From assembly GCF_000185805.1 (NCBI RefSeq), contig NC_014926.1, positions 1,543,501 to 1,607,500 of the forward strand: a stretch of DNA of 64,000 bases. The letters run 5' to 3'. Both the position numbers and the translations under genes were made by a program. This stretch comes from Thermovibrio ammonificans HB-1. GTDB taxonomy: Bacteria > Aquificota > Aquificia > Desulfurobacteriales > Desulfurobacteriaceae. Positions 9,465 through 17,817 of the stretch are shown piece by piece. The notes under the pieces are model-generated. The model ran no database searches. It was not told the DNA's origin and was given only the letters and a program-made list of their open reading frames with translations. The stretch's first letter is position 1. The number at the start of each line of letters is the position of its first letter.

Positions 9465-10661
9465 TTAGTCAAGAATCTCGGTAACAACACCTGCACCTAC
9501 TGTCCTTCCACCTTCACGAATCGCAAACCTCAGCCCTTCCTCAATAGCTACGGGCTTTAAAAGCTCTACTTCAAAGGTAACGTTGTCTCCAGGCATCACC
9601 ATCTCTACGCCTTCAGGCAGCTTAACTTTCCCTGTTACATCCGTCGTCCTGAAGTAGAACTGCGGCTGGTATCCGTTGAAGAACGGGGTGTGCCTTCCCC
9701 CTTCTTCTTTAGACAGTATGTAAACTTCCGCCTTGAACTTCCTGTGGGGCTTGATGCTACCAGGCTTGGCTACTACCATTCCGCGCTCTACTTCGTCTTT
9801 CCCTACTCCCCTAAGCAGCACTCCTATGTTGTCTCCAGGTAAGGCTTCGTCAAGTACTTTCCTGAACATTTCTATTCCTGTCGCCACTGTCTTTATGGGC
9901 TCGTCCCTTAATCCAACTATTTCTACTTCGTCTCCTACTTTCAGGGTCCCCCTCTCTACTCTTCCTGTTACTACTGTTCCACGTCCAGAGATGGAGAATA
10001 CGTCTTCTATCGGCATCAGGAAGGGTTTGTCGATTTCTCTTACAGGCTCAGGTACATATTCGTCAAGGGCTTTTACAAGTTCGTATATCGGCTGGCACCA
10101 TTCGCAGTTGGGGTCGGTGCATTCAAGGGCTTTAAGGGCAGATCCCCTGATTACGGGTACTTCGTCTCCAGGGTAGCCGTATTCGGAGAGGAGTTCTCTA
10201 ACTTCAAGTTCAACAAGTTCAAGAAGTTCTTCGTCGTCTACCATGTCTACTTTGTTGAGGAATACTACTATCGCAGGTACGTTAACTTGCCTCGCAAGGA
10301 GTACGTGCTCCCTGGTCTGGGGCATCGGGCCGTCTGCCGCAGATACTACGAGTATCGCTCCGTCCATCTGGGCCGCACCGGTTATCATGTTTTTGATGTA
10401 GTCGGCGTGGCCCGGGCAGTCTACGTGGGCGTAGTGGTATTTGTCGGATTCGTATTCTACGTGGGCTGTCGCAATTGTGATTCCCCTTTCTCTCTCTTCA
10501 GGGGCTTTGTCGATTTGGTCGTAGGATACTTCCTGGGCTTTTCCTTGCAGCGCAAGGCAGTGGGTGATTGCCGCTGTCAGGGTAGTCTTGCCGTGGTCAA
10601 CGTGGCCGATTGTTCCCACGTTCTTGTGGGGCTTCGTCCTTTCAAACTTCTGCTTCGCCAT
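9465..10661 (-). CDS. tuf: Translation elongation factor Tu
   Basis: EF-Tu delivers aminoacyl-tRNA to the ribosome in a GTP-dependent way. The P-loop GHVDHGKT (19-26), DCPGH and NKVDM motifs are intact. I place the start at the second of two nearby ATGs (10661, [12 protein letters not shown]): the GGAGG site abuts the first ATG but is 6 nt from the second, giving 398 aa. Domain 1 has a short insertion containing CTDPNCEWC, at the spot where Thermus EF-Tu also has extra residues; three cysteines there are unusual. It forms an operon with the upstream tRNA-Thr. Confidence 0.98.
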   Translation of the reverse strand: MAKQKFERTKPHKNVGTIGHVDHGKTTLTAAITHCLALQGKAQEVSYDQIDKAPEERERGITIATAHVEYESDKYHYAHVDCPGHADYIKNMITGAAQMDGAILVVSAADGPMPQTREHVLLARQVNVPAIVVFLNKVDMVDDEELLELVELEVRELLSEYGYPGDEVPVIRGSALKALECTDPNCEWCQPIYELVKALDEYVPEPVREIDKPFLMPIEDVFSISGRGTVVTGRVERGTLKVGDEVEIVGLRDEPIKTVATGIEMFRKVLDEALPGDNIGVLLRGVGKDEVERGMVVAKPGSIKPHRKFKAEVYILSKEEGGRHTPFFNGYQPQFYFRTTDVTGKVKLPEGVEMVMPGDNVTFEVELLKPVAIEEGLRFAIREGGRTVGAGVVTEILD

Positions 10662-10764
10662 GGCCATCCTCCGAAAGTTTATGTATAGTGGATTTTAAGC
10701 AGAAAACTCTGGCTGGAAATTTAGCATAGGAGGGGAAAAATTCAAGGGGGGACTTGGGAAGGAG

Positions 10765-10841
10765 TGGTGCCCACGGGCGGAGTTGAACCGCCGACCTCAC
10801 CCTTACCAAGGGTGCGCTCTAACCTCCTGAGCCACGTGGGC
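10765..10841 (-). tRNA. tRNA-Thr (anticodon GGT)
   Basis: 77-nt cloverleaf on the minus strand with acceptor GCCCACG/CGTGGGC, anticodon loop TTGGTAA and encoded CCA. It is the first element of the tuf transcript, as in many bacterial tRNA-tuf operons. Confidence 0.96.
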
Positions 10842-10859
10842 AACCGTTCTGCGACCTGA

Positions 10860-10888
10860 AATATAGTTTAATCGGTGTGGGATTTCAA
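10860..10888 (-). promoter_or_regulatory. Promoter of tRNA-Thr-tuf operon
   Basis: On the minus strand TTGAAA (10883-10888) and TATATT (10860-10865) are 17 nt apart, with a predicted start about 12 nt before the tRNA-Thr 5' end. Confidence 0.7.
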
Positions 10889-11029
10889 GGGTCGGAGGAA
10901 ACTTTAACCGCTCTGCTTACAAAAAACGCTTCCGCAGTGTTAATATATAGAGTGTTCCTTATTTAATAGAGGAAGCCTAAGTTAACTTGCAACTTTGCAA
11001 AACAAGGCCCTGAGCCCGGTTACAAGCAG

Positions 11030-11058
11030 TTGACACTGCTTAGAAGGAGATGTTAAAT
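11030..11058 (+). promoter_or_regulatory. Promoter of the porin gene
   Basis: TTGACA (11030-11035), a 17-nt spacer and TTAAAT (11053-11058) give a predicted start near 11065 and a roughly 50-nt leader. The rest of 10889-11116 is AT-rich with no gene that I can see. Confidence 0.65.
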
Positions 11059-11116
11059 TTTGTTTTGAACTTAAAGACACAACGTCTAAAAAAACTTTAG
11101 TATGGGGAGGTCCCAG

Positions 11117-12544
11117 ATGAGAAAAGCGCTGAAAGCAGCGACCTTAATGGGTCTTGCAGCTGCACTTATAGTTCCTGCCGCTGCAAGCGCTGCCGACATG
11201 GATATGGGCAGCTCTAAAATCACCATCGGCGGACAGCTGAGGGAAAGGCTCGAATGGTGGGGAGCTGAAGCTGGCTCCGGAAAAGGTGCTGAGCTCGGAG
11301 CAACTTACAGAGCAAGGCTCAACATCAAAGCCGAGCTCTCCGACGGCGTAACAGCAGTATTCACACCTCAAGCTGTAGGCTACTGGGGTGAAAACGGACA
11401 AGGTCTTGGCCTTGGCGAAAGCACAAGCTTTACAATGCATGAAGCTTACTTGCTCCTTTCCAACCCCTTTGGAATTGATAACGTAATCGTAAAGATGGGT
11501 CGTCAGGAAGTTAACCTCGGTAACCAGAGGCTCGTTGGTGCTGTAGGCTGGTCTCAGGCAGGAAGGAGCCTCGACGGTATCTTGGTAGGCTACGCAGCAG
11601 GAAACTATGGACTTGCTGCATTCTTCTACGGTAAGCTTAACGATGCTGGAAAGCAGGATGCTTGGTTCAGACCTCAAGTTGAAAAAGAACCCGATATTGA
11701 CCTCTACGTAACAACATGGCAGGGTAAGTTCCAGCCCTTCGGAATCGGCGGAACTTATGAAATCACAAACATCTACGTTAACCCGACAACAAGCTTTGCC
11801 GGCCTCGACATGAATGTCGATACTATCTACGGCCGTGTAACACCCGCATTTGAAACCGACATGGCTAAAATCAAGCTTAACCTTGAAGCTGCCAAGCAAA
11901 CAGGTAGCGCAGGCGGCAACGACTACAAAGGTTACATGTTCAGCATCGGTGCCGGTGCAGACTTCGACCAAGTTGCCTGGACACCGAGCCTCTTCGTAGG
12001 TTACGACTACTACTCTGGAGATGATAATCCCGATCCTAACTCTGATATGAAGGCCTTCTGGTCTGTTCTTCCCACTGCTCACAAGTGGCTTGGCCATGCG
12101 GATACTGTTTGGGTTAGCACACCTTTCTATAAATTCAATGGTAATGGTCTGCTCGATGTGACTCTTCAGAGGTCAAATGCATATACTGATGCGGCAGGAA
12201 ATACATATTTCTACAACGTTGCAGGTGTAAAAGATCTTTACATCAAACTTCATGTTAAGCCTCTTGAAAGGGTAGCTCTCGGACTCGACCTTCACTACTT
12301 CAAAGCAGCCAAGGACCTTGCTTTGTATAAGCAAGCAGCTGGTAGCACTACGATTACTAAGATTGATAGCTACGGCAAGGACATCGGTTGGGAAGCCGAC
12401 CTTGAGGCCAAGTACAAGTACAGCAAGAACCTCTGCCTTAGCTTCGGTTACGACTACTTCAACCCGGATGATGCTTACAAAGCTATTGCCGGCGACGACA
12501 AGGCCGAGCACCACGTTTGGGCTCAGGCAGACGTAAGGTTCTAA
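11117..12544 (+). CDS. Outer-membrane porin, alginate-export-like beta barrel
   Basis: A 475-aa outer-membrane protein. I chose the ATG at 11117, 6 nt after GGGGAGG, rather than the in-frame ATG at 11102. Residues 1-25 are a classic signal peptide ending in AAASA. The mature part has alternating hydrophobic/aromatic strands and the motif GRQEVNLGNQRLVG followed by GRSLDG, which resembles the alginate-export porin family. The last residue is Phe (AQADVRF), the usual signal for the barrel-assembly machinery. It has its own promoter and terminator, so it is monocistronic and probably highly expressed. The substrate cannot be read from the sequence. Confidence 0.85.
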   Translation: MRKALKAATLMGLAAALIVPAAASAADMDMGSSKITIGGQLRERLEWWGAEAGSGKGAELGATYRARLNIKAELSDGVTAVFTPQAVGYWGENGQGLGLGESTSFTMHEAYLLLSNPFGIDNVIVKMGRQEVNLGNQRLVGAVGWSQAGRSLDGILVGYAAGNYGLAAFFYGKLNDAGKQDAWFRPQVEKEPDIDLYVTTWQGKFQPFGIGGTYEITNIYVNPTTSFAGLDMNVDTIYGRVTPAFETDMAKIKLNLEAAKQTGSAGGNDYKGYMFSIGAGADFDQVAWTPSLFVGYDYYSGDDNPDPNSDMKAFWSVLPTAHKWLGHADTVWVSTPFYKFNGNGLLDVTLQRSNAYTDAAGNTYFYNVAGVKDLYIKLHVKPLERVALGLDLHYFKAAKDLALYKQAAGSTTITKIDSYGKDIGWEADLEAKYKYSKNLCLSFGYDYFNPDDAYKAIAGDDKAEHHVWAQADVRF

Positions 12545-12566
12545 CTCTCCTTAGCGTGAACTTTAT

Positions 12567-12594
12567 AAAGGGGGCTTCGGCCCCCTTTTTTATT
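12567..12594 (+). terminator. Intrinsic terminator of the porin gene
   Basis: GGGGGC-TTCG-GCCCCC stem with a UUCG tetraloop, followed by seven T residues with a short break. Confidence 0.93.
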
Positions 12595-12638
12595 GCCTTT
12601 TGATAAACTCCTTTCTAACCCCCTTTGCAGGTTAAACT

Positions 12639-12818
12639 TTGAAGACAATCCTCTTTTCTGAAAATGACGACGAGATTCTCCTCGACATGGTTGAAGATAA
12701 AAACAGGAGCTCTCACATTTACGATGAAAAAGAGGCTGAGAAAATCTTTGAGAGAATTTCAAAGGTCTACGCTCCCGTAATAGAGAAGGCAATAAAGAAG
12801 CTGGAGGAGCTGGAGTGA
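12639..12818 (+). CDS. Small acidic protein of unknown function upstream of rimM
   Basis: A 59-aa ORF read from the TTG at 12639 (MKTILFSENDDEILLDMVED...), the first start after an in-frame TAA. It ends in a TGA that overlaps the GTG start of rimM (GTGA). The second half (EKEAEKIFERISKVYAPVIE) looks like amphipathic helix. Translational coupling to rimM and codon use like its neighbours argue that it is real, but I do not recognise a family. It occupies the place where many genomes have a KH-domain protein, which it does not resemble. Confidence 0.6.
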   Translation: MKTILFSENDDEILLDMVEDKNRSSHIYDEKEAEKIFERISKVYAPVIEKAIKKLEELE

Positions 12819-13387
12819 AGAGGAAGAGGACGGTTAAGGAGATTTTAGAAAGGCGCAAGATGAAGGCCTTCAATCACGAAGGAGAGGTCCTTATAGGAAA
12901 AGTCGTCGGCGTTCACGGACTCAAAGGTGAGTTAAAGGTAAAGTCTGAGTCGGACATATTTGAAAGGCAGCTCGAAGCCGTTGACTCTCTTACACTCTAC
13001 AGGGGGACGAGGAAAGAAGAGGTTACAGTTGAATCTGTAAAACCATATAAAGACATATACCTGATAAAGTTTAAGGAGATAAACGACCGCTCCCAGGCAG
13101 AAGAGACAATAGGAGGAGAGCTCTGGATAGACGAAAACGAAAGGGTAGAGCTTGAAGAGGGAGAGTTCTACTACGAGGAGCTTCTCGGCCTTAAAGTTTT
13201 CACCGAAGACGGCCGAGAACTCGGAGTTATAAAGAACATCCTGGAGCAACCCGCAAGCCACATCCTTGAAGTTGAAAAGAGCGACGGAAAAACGGTTTTG
13301 ATACCCTTTATAGAGCAATTCGTTAAAGAGATAGACCTTAAAAACGGCAAAGTTACAGTTTCCCTCATAGAGGGCATGGAGTCGTGA
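12815..13387 (+). CDS. rimM: 16S rRNA processing protein RimM
   Basis: RimM helps mature the 30S head around ribosomal protein S19. It has 190 aa with the N-terminal signature LIGKVVGVHGLKGELKV and a C-terminal PRC-barrel part (EEGEFYYEELLGLKVFTEDG). I keep the GTG start at 12815, which has GGAGGAG 5 nt upstream and overlaps the preceding stop; an alternative ATG at 12860 would remove a basic 15-residue tail. It overlaps trmD by GTGA, the standard rimM-trmD pairing. Confidence 0.95.
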   Translation: MKRKRTVKEILERRKMKAFNHEGEVLIGKVVGVHGLKGELKVKSESDIFERQLEAVDSLTLYRGTRKEEVTVESVKPYKDIYLIKFKEINDRSQAEETIGGELWIDENERVELEEGEFYYEELLGLKVFTEDGRELGVIKNILEQPASHILEVEKSDGKTVLIPFIEQFVKEIDLKNGKVTVSLIEGMES

Positions 13388-14142
13388 GAATAGACGTTTT
13401 AACCGTTCTCCCGGGCCTTTTCGACTGCTTTCTGAGAGAGGGGGTTATAGGAAAAGCCTTAGAACGTGGCCTTGTATCCGTTAACGTTTACAACATAAGA
13501 GACTTTACAACCGACAAACATAGAGTTGTAGACGACGTCCCCTACGGCGGTGGGCCCGGAATGGTTTTAAAACCCGAACCCATCTTTGGGGCATACGAAA
13601 AACTCTCGAAGGAAGGGCCAAAACCCTTCGTTATACTCACAGAGCCTTGGGGAGAGAAGTTCAACCAAGAAATGGCCCTGGAGTTCTCAAAACTCCCCAG
13701 GTTACTAATCATCTGCGGCCGCTACGAAGGGGTCGACGAAAGGGTTAAAAAGCTGGTAGACCGAGAAGTCTCCATAGGCGACTACGTTCTAACCGGCGGA
13801 GAGCTTCCCGCCATGGTAATTATGGACGCCGTTATAAGGCTAACCCCGGGGGTTTTAGGGAACCGAGAGAGCCTTGAAGCAGACTCCTTCATGGACAGGG
13901 GGCTTATGGGCTACCCCAACTACACGCGCCCGGCCGAGTTCAAAGGAATGAGAGTTCCCGAAGTTCTCCTTTCGGGACACCACGCAAAAATAGAGAGGTG
14001 GCGCAAGAAAGAGAGCCTAAAGAAAACCCTCAAAAGAGCCCCCGAGCTCATAGAGAAACTCAAAAGAGAAGGTAAACTCACAGAAGAGGAGCTTAAGCTC
14101 TTGAAAGAGATAGAACAGGAGGAGAACATTGGCAACGGTTGA
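13384..14142 (+). CDS. trmD: tRNA (guanine-37-N1)-methyltransferase
   Basis: TrmD makes m1G37 next to the anticodon, preventing frameshifts, using S-adenosylmethionine. Knot motifs are present: YGGGPGMVLKPEPIF, CGRYEGVDERV and SIGDYVLTGGELPA. The 252 aa are of normal length. It starts with GTG overlapping the rimM stop and its 3' end overlaps the next small gene by 14 nt. In many genomes rplS follows trmD, but not here. Confidence 0.98.
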   Translation: MRIDVLTVLPGLFDCFLREGVIGKALERGLVSVNVYNIRDFTTDKHRVVDDVPYGGGPGMVLKPEPIFGAYEKLSKEGPKPFVILTEPWGEKFNQEMALEFSKLPRLLIICGRYEGVDERVKKLVDREVSIGDYVLTGGELPAMVIMDAVIRLTPGVLGNRESLEADSFMDRGLMGYPNYTRPAEFKGMRVPEVLLSGHHAKIERWRKKESLKKTLKRAPELIEKLKREGKLTEEELKLLKEIEQEENIGNG

Positions 14143-14380
14143 ACTCTACGACAAAGGCGGGAACCTTATAGGTAGAATCCCCATAGACAATGAAAGGTGT
14201 GAAGAGCTTACCTCTATGACCAAAGACCAACTTCTCTTTGAAGTTGCAGGAATGGTAGCGCTGGCGGTAAGGGCCGAAAGCGGCCTTGAGCTAACCCTAA
14301 ACCAAGTTCTGAACGAACTCGGGAAGGTAGTGGTCTGTGGCAGAGAAGAGGTTATAGACGGCGGGAACCCCGCCGTTTAA
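14129..14380 (+). CDS. Conserved-looking small protein of unknown function
   Basis: 83 aa from a TTG preceded by AGGAGGA, starting inside the last codons of trmD. It is soluble and mixed alpha/beta in appearance (MATVELYDKGGNLIGRIPID...), with a hydrophobic helix around AGMVALAVRAE. Coupling to trmD suggests a role in translation or tRNA, but I recognise no family. The coding sequence runs into a terminator-like hairpin. Confidence 0.7.
   Translation: MATVELYDKGGNLIGRIPIDNERCEELTSMTKDQLLFEVAGMVALAVRAESGLELTLNQVLNELGKVVVCGREEVIDGGNPAV
14358..14380. terminator. Hairpin between convergent genes
   Basis: ACGGCGGG/CCCGCCGT stem with a 3-nt loop, followed by TTTAAAT. It overlaps the last codons of the preceding gene and lies 6 nt from the end of the convergent FmdB-like gene; the U tract is short. 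Confidence 0.55.
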
Positions 14381-14385
14381 ATACC

Positions 14386-14577
14386 TCAGCCAAACGCCGT
14401 GCAGGAGCCTCCGGAAGAACCGGAGTCACTTCCGCCTACCGCACAGGCAGAAACCTTCTTAACAACGTTGTTGGAGTCGCACTTGGGACACTTCACCTGC
14501 CCTATCTGAGAGTAAGAGATAACGAACTTCTCAAACTCCTCTCCGCACTCCTTGCACTTAAACTCGTATATCGGCAT
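14386..14577 (-). CDS. FmdB-family zinc-ribbon protein
   Basis: 63 aa beginning MPIYEFKCKECGEEFEKFV, the hallmark start of FmdB-type putative regulatory zinc ribbons, with CxxC pairs CKEC and CPKC. The C-terminal tail is Gly/Ser-rich (GGSDSGSSGGSC). I start at the ATG at 14577, which has AGGAGG upstream; the reading frame stays open further upstream but that part would overlap the divergent gene's leader. The function of the family is not established; members are often seen as small companions to stress or metabolic genes. Confidence 0.85.
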   Translation of the reverse strand: MPIYEFKCKECGEEFEKFVISYSQIGQVKCPKCDSNNVVKKVSACAVGGSDSGSSGGSCTAFG

Positions 14578-14650
14578 TTTCGCCTCCTGAGAAAAGGAGT
14601 AATATAATTGTATTAGGCAGCATAGATAATATATGCACTCGGGGTGGAAC

Positions 14651-15187
14651 TTGAAGAGGAGGGAGTTTTTAAGTGTTATCCTGGGGATTCTCTCCGAAGC
14701 GGCAATCTCTCCCTCTGCCCTTGCAAATCCTACCGACAACATTCAAGACTTCTTTACAATGTGCACCGTTGCCCTCTCTCATGAATACGGAGCCATTATT
14801 CAATACGTAAACCACGCAGGGATAACCAAGTCTAAAAAGGCCGAATCGGTCTTTCTGAAGAACATGCTCGACGAAGTAAAACACGCCCGGGAAATTGCGA
14901 AAATACTCATAAAGGAGGGCGGCTTTCCCTCGGCAGGAATCTGGCCCTACCAAACCGACAAGAAGCTGCAGAAACTACTCCAATACGACGTAGACCTCGA
15001 GGTATCGGCCGTGAACCTCTACAGCCGGATGCTGGAAGCCCCCGAAGCGGCCCGCTACAGGGATACCATCTACACGATACCCAAAGACGAGGAGCTTCAC
15101 AAACGCCGCCTCAGCAACCTTTTAAGAACCATTAAGGGAGCTTCCGCTGAAAAAGGCAGTTCAAAAGCTAAACCGTCTGTTCCGTAG
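14651..15187 (+). CDS. Tat-exported ferritin-like di-iron protein
   Basis: 178 aa from a TTG start 5 nt after GGGGTGG. The N-terminus KRREFLSVILGILSEAA is a twin-arginine signal ending near SALA. The mature part is a four-helix ferritin/rubrerythrin-like bundle with iron-ligand patterns: Glu in HEYGAIIQY, ExxH in DEVKHAR, Glu in VDLEVSAVN and ExxH in DEELHKR. This suggests a folded periplasmic di-iron protein that could handle oxygen or peroxide in an anaerobe; the substrate is inference. Its 3' end overlaps the next gene, which appears to start inside it. Confidence 0.8.
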   Translation: MKRREFLSVILGILSEAAISPSALANPTDNIQDFFTMCTVALSHEYGAIIQYVNHAGITKSKKAESVFLKNMLDEVKHAREIAKILIKEGGFPSAGIWPYQTDKKLQKLLQYDVDLEVSAVNLYSRMLEAPEAARYRDTIYTIPKDEELHKRRLSNLLRTIKGASAEKGSSKAKPSVP

Positions 15188-16847
15188 CCTATCTGAAGCC
15201 TTTAAGTTCTACTACACCACCCGGCTCTTCTTCGGCATCATAGTCTTCCAGTTTTTAATCTTCGTTGCCCTCTACTTTGCCGGCAACTACCTGCTGAAAC
15301 AGACGTTCCACGACTGGTTCACCCAACAGGCCCGGGTAGAGCTCGAAGTGGTCTCCCGCCTGCTCTACAGAGACATAAAGAACTTCAACTACAGCGGAAC
15401 CTTAAGCGACCTTGAAGCCTTTCTAAACAGTGATTCAAGATTAGTAGGGGTAGAAGTCTACACCTTCATGCAGACCTACCCGGTGGCCAAGCTGTTTAAA
15501 TCGGACGTCCGCCATTTGCCCCGCTGCTCAAAGGACCTCTTCAAAGAGCCCTGCATCTACGTAGAGGAGGCCACCCTTGCCAAAGACCCACCGACCCGCC
15601 TCGTCCTCTACTTCTCGAATCGGGCCCTTCTATCGACCTACCGGATTTTCCAGGCGGTTCTCCTCATGTTCGACATCTACCTCTTCATCGCTACCGTGCT
15701 GTTCCTCTGGGCCTCCTACAGCGGCATAAAGAAGAGAATAGAGTCGATAGTCCAACTCCTCTCAAACCCCCTCGAACTCCAGAAGAAGTTCGATAAAAAG
15801 AAAAAAGATGAGTTCCTCGAGATAGAGAAGAAAATCTACAAACTCTACAAGGCCATAAGGAAAGAGTTCAACTTCAACTTTAAACTCCTGACTTTAAGCT
15901 CGGAGCTCCTCTACTACCTGGTAAAGGCCGAGGCCCTGGAGGACTTTATCTCTACCGTGAACTCCCTCTTTAAAATGAGGAACATAGCGGTAAAAGTGGC
16001 AAAAACCCCTCAGTGTCCGAAAGGTTTCACATCAAGACGGCTCTCCCACTCGGGCTTTTACGTCTGCCACCGGAAAATACCGTCCAGGTTCCTCGAAACC
16101 ATCCTGAACATAATAGACACGGTACTCCTTGCCGCCAAAGAGAAAGAGAAAAACCGCAGAGTCCTCCTCCAGACCATAGAGGCCTTCGCCAAAGCGATAG
16201 ACGCAATGTCCCCCTGGACCCGGGGTCACAGCAGCAGAGTTGCAGCAGTTGCCGAATTCATAGGCAGGAAACTTGAACTCTCCGAGAAAGAGCTTGAGAA
16301 CCTAAAAATCGGGGCCCTGCTCCACGACATAGGCAAACTGGGCGTTCCCGTCTCCATACTCGACAAAAACGGAAAACTAACCGACGAAGAGTACGAAATC
16401 ATCAAAAAGCACCCCGAAATCGGCTACAGAATCCTCGAGCCCATAGAGACCTTCAAAGAGATACTCCCGATTGTCCTCTACCACCACGAAAGGTGCAACG
16501 GAAGCGGTTACCCCAAGGGCCTTAAGTGTGAAGAGATACCCAAACTTGCTAAAATAGTCGCCGTGGCCGACGTTATAGAGGCGATGACCGCTAAGCGCCC
16601 CTACAAGGAGCCGCACCCGTTTGAAGAGGTCCTTAAACACTTAAAGGAAAACAGCGGGAAGCTTTACGACCCCAAAATTGTTAAAGTTGTAGAGGAAAAC
16701 GCACAAGAGCTCAAAGAGCTCCTGGAGAGGATTCGAGAAGATGAAGAGTCTCAGCCAGCTGAGAGAGGAGATAGACAGGATAGACAGAGAGCTTCTGACC
16801 CTACTCAACAGAAGGGCCAAACTTGCCCAAGAAGTGGGGGAGATTAA
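15147..16847 (+). CDS. Membrane-bound HD-GYP phosphodiesterase (probable CTG start)
   Basis: HD-GYP proteins hydrolyse cyclic di-GMP. Motifs are present: HDIGK at 393-397, HHE at 446-448 and GYP at 454-456. The first ATG/GTG/TTG in frame is GTG 15348, but that would delete the obvious first membrane segment (RLFFGIIVFQFLIFVALYFA). The frame is open back to 15126 and the only plausible start is CTG 15147, 6 nt after GGGAG, giving 566 aa. A periplasmic sensor lies between the two membrane segments (about 30-50 and 166-190). The C-terminal 35 residues overlap pheA out of frame by 107 nt. Confidence 0.85.
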   Translation: MKKAVQKLNRLFRSLSEAFKFYYTTRLFFGIIVFQFLIFVALYFAGNYLLKQTFHDWFTQQARVELEVVSRLLYRDIKNFNYSGTLSDLEAFLNSDSRLVGVEVYTFMQTYPVAKLFKSDVRHLPRCSKDLFKEPCIYVEEATLAKDPPTRLVLYFSNRALLSTYRIFQAVLLMFDIYLFIATVLFLWASYSGIKKRIESIVQLLSNPLELQKKFDKKKKDEFLEIEKKIYKLYKAIRKEFNFNFKLLTLSSELLYYLVKAEALEDFISTVNSLFKMRNIAVKVAKTPQCPKGFTSRRLSHSGFYVCHRKIPSRFLETILNIIDTVLLAAKEKEKNRRVLLQTIEAFAKAIDAMSPWTRGHSSRVAAVAEFIGRKLELSEKELENLKIGALLHDIGKLGVPVSILDKNGKLTDEEYEIIKKHPEIGYRILEPIETFKEILPIVLYHHERCNGSGYPKGLKCEEIPKLAKIVAVADVIEAMTAKRPYKEPHPFEEVLKHLKENSGKLYDPKIVKVVEENAQELKELLERIREDEESQPAERGDRQDRQRASDPTQQKGQTCPRSGGD

Positions 16848-17817
16848 GAAGAAGAAAGGCCTTCCCTTCTACGTTCCCGGCAGGGAAGCGAAAATACTCT
16901 CAAAACTGGAGGAGCTGAACCAGGGCCCACTACCTCCCGAAAGCGTAAGGGCAATCTTCAGGGAGATAATCTCGGCCTGCAGGGCCCTTGAAGAGCCGAC
17001 AAAAGTGGCCTTCCTCGGCCCCCAGGCAACCTTTACCCACCTTGCGGCCCTCAAACAGTTCGGCACCTCTTCCGACCTGCGTCCGAAGGAGTCCATAGAG
17101 GACGTATTCGACGAAGTCGAGAAAGGAAGGGTAGACTACGGCGTTGTCCCCATAGAGAACTCAATAGAGGGTGTTGTTAACTACACCATAGATATGTTCC
17201 TCGACACCGACCTGAAGATAAGCGGAGAAGTTTTCGTTCCCGTTAACCTCCACCTGATGAGTAAGGAGGGGGAGCTCTCCAAGGTGAAAAGGGTTTACTC
17301 CCACCGCCACGCCCTCGCTCAGGCCCGTAAGTGGCTCTCTGAAAACCTGCCCGGAGCGGAGCTCATAGAGGTTTCAAGCACGGCCAAGGCGGCCGAAATC
17401 GCAAGCGCCGAACCCGGAAGTGCTGCAGTCGCAAGCGAAGCCGCCGCCCTGCTCTACGACCTAAACATTTTGGCAAAGAACGTTCAGGAGCTCTCCCGAA
17501 ACTTCACCCGCTTCCTTGTTATAGGGAAGAGCGACTCCGAATACCCCTCCGGCAGAGACAAAACCTCCGTTATGTTCAGCACCCGCCACGAGGCCGGAGC
17601 ACTCTTTAAGGCCCTTCAACCTTTTGCCGTTTACGACGTTAACCTTACCAAAATTGAATCCCGCCCCACGAAGAAAAAGCCGTGGGAATACGTCTTTTTC
17701 GTTGACCTTGACGGCCACAGGAAGGAGGACAGGGTGGCAAAAGCCCTGAAGGAGCTTGAGGAGAGCTGCTCCTTCTTTAAAGTCCTCGGCTCTTACCCGG
17801 CGGGGTTTAGAGAATGA
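16741..17817 (+). CDS. pheA: Bifunctional chorismate mutase/prephenate dehydratase (P-protein)
   Basis: Converts chorismate to prephenate and on to phenylpyruvate in phenylalanine synthesis. Residues about 1-85 are an AroQ-type chorismate mutase (LREEIDRIDRELLTLLNRRA). Residues about 92-265 are the dehydratase (FLGPQATFTHLAA, VPIENSIEGVVNYT, RNFTRFLVIG). Residues about 275-350 are an ACT regulatory domain carrying the ESRP motif that binds phenylalanine. The ATG has GGAGAGG upstream and must be the start because the mutase helix begins at once, so the overlap with the preceding HD-GYP frame is real. The 3' end overlaps the next gene by ATGA. Confidence 0.97.
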   Translation: MKSLSQLREEIDRIDRELLTLLNRRAKLAQEVGEIKKKKGLPFYVPGREAKILSKLEELNQGPLPPESVRAIFREIISACRALEEPTKVAFLGPQATFTHLAALKQFGTSSDLRPKESIEDVFDEVEKGRVDYGVVPIENSIEGVVNYTIDMFLDTDLKISGEVFVPVNLHLMSKEGELSKVKRVYSHRHALAQARKWLSENLPGAELIEVSSTAKAAEIASAEPGSAAVASEAAALLYDLNILAKNVQELSRNFTRFLVIGKSDSEYPSGRDKTSVMFSTRHEAGALFKALQPFAVYDVNLTKIESRPTKKKPWEYVFFVDLDGHRKEDRVAKALKELEESCSFFKVLGSYPAGFRE

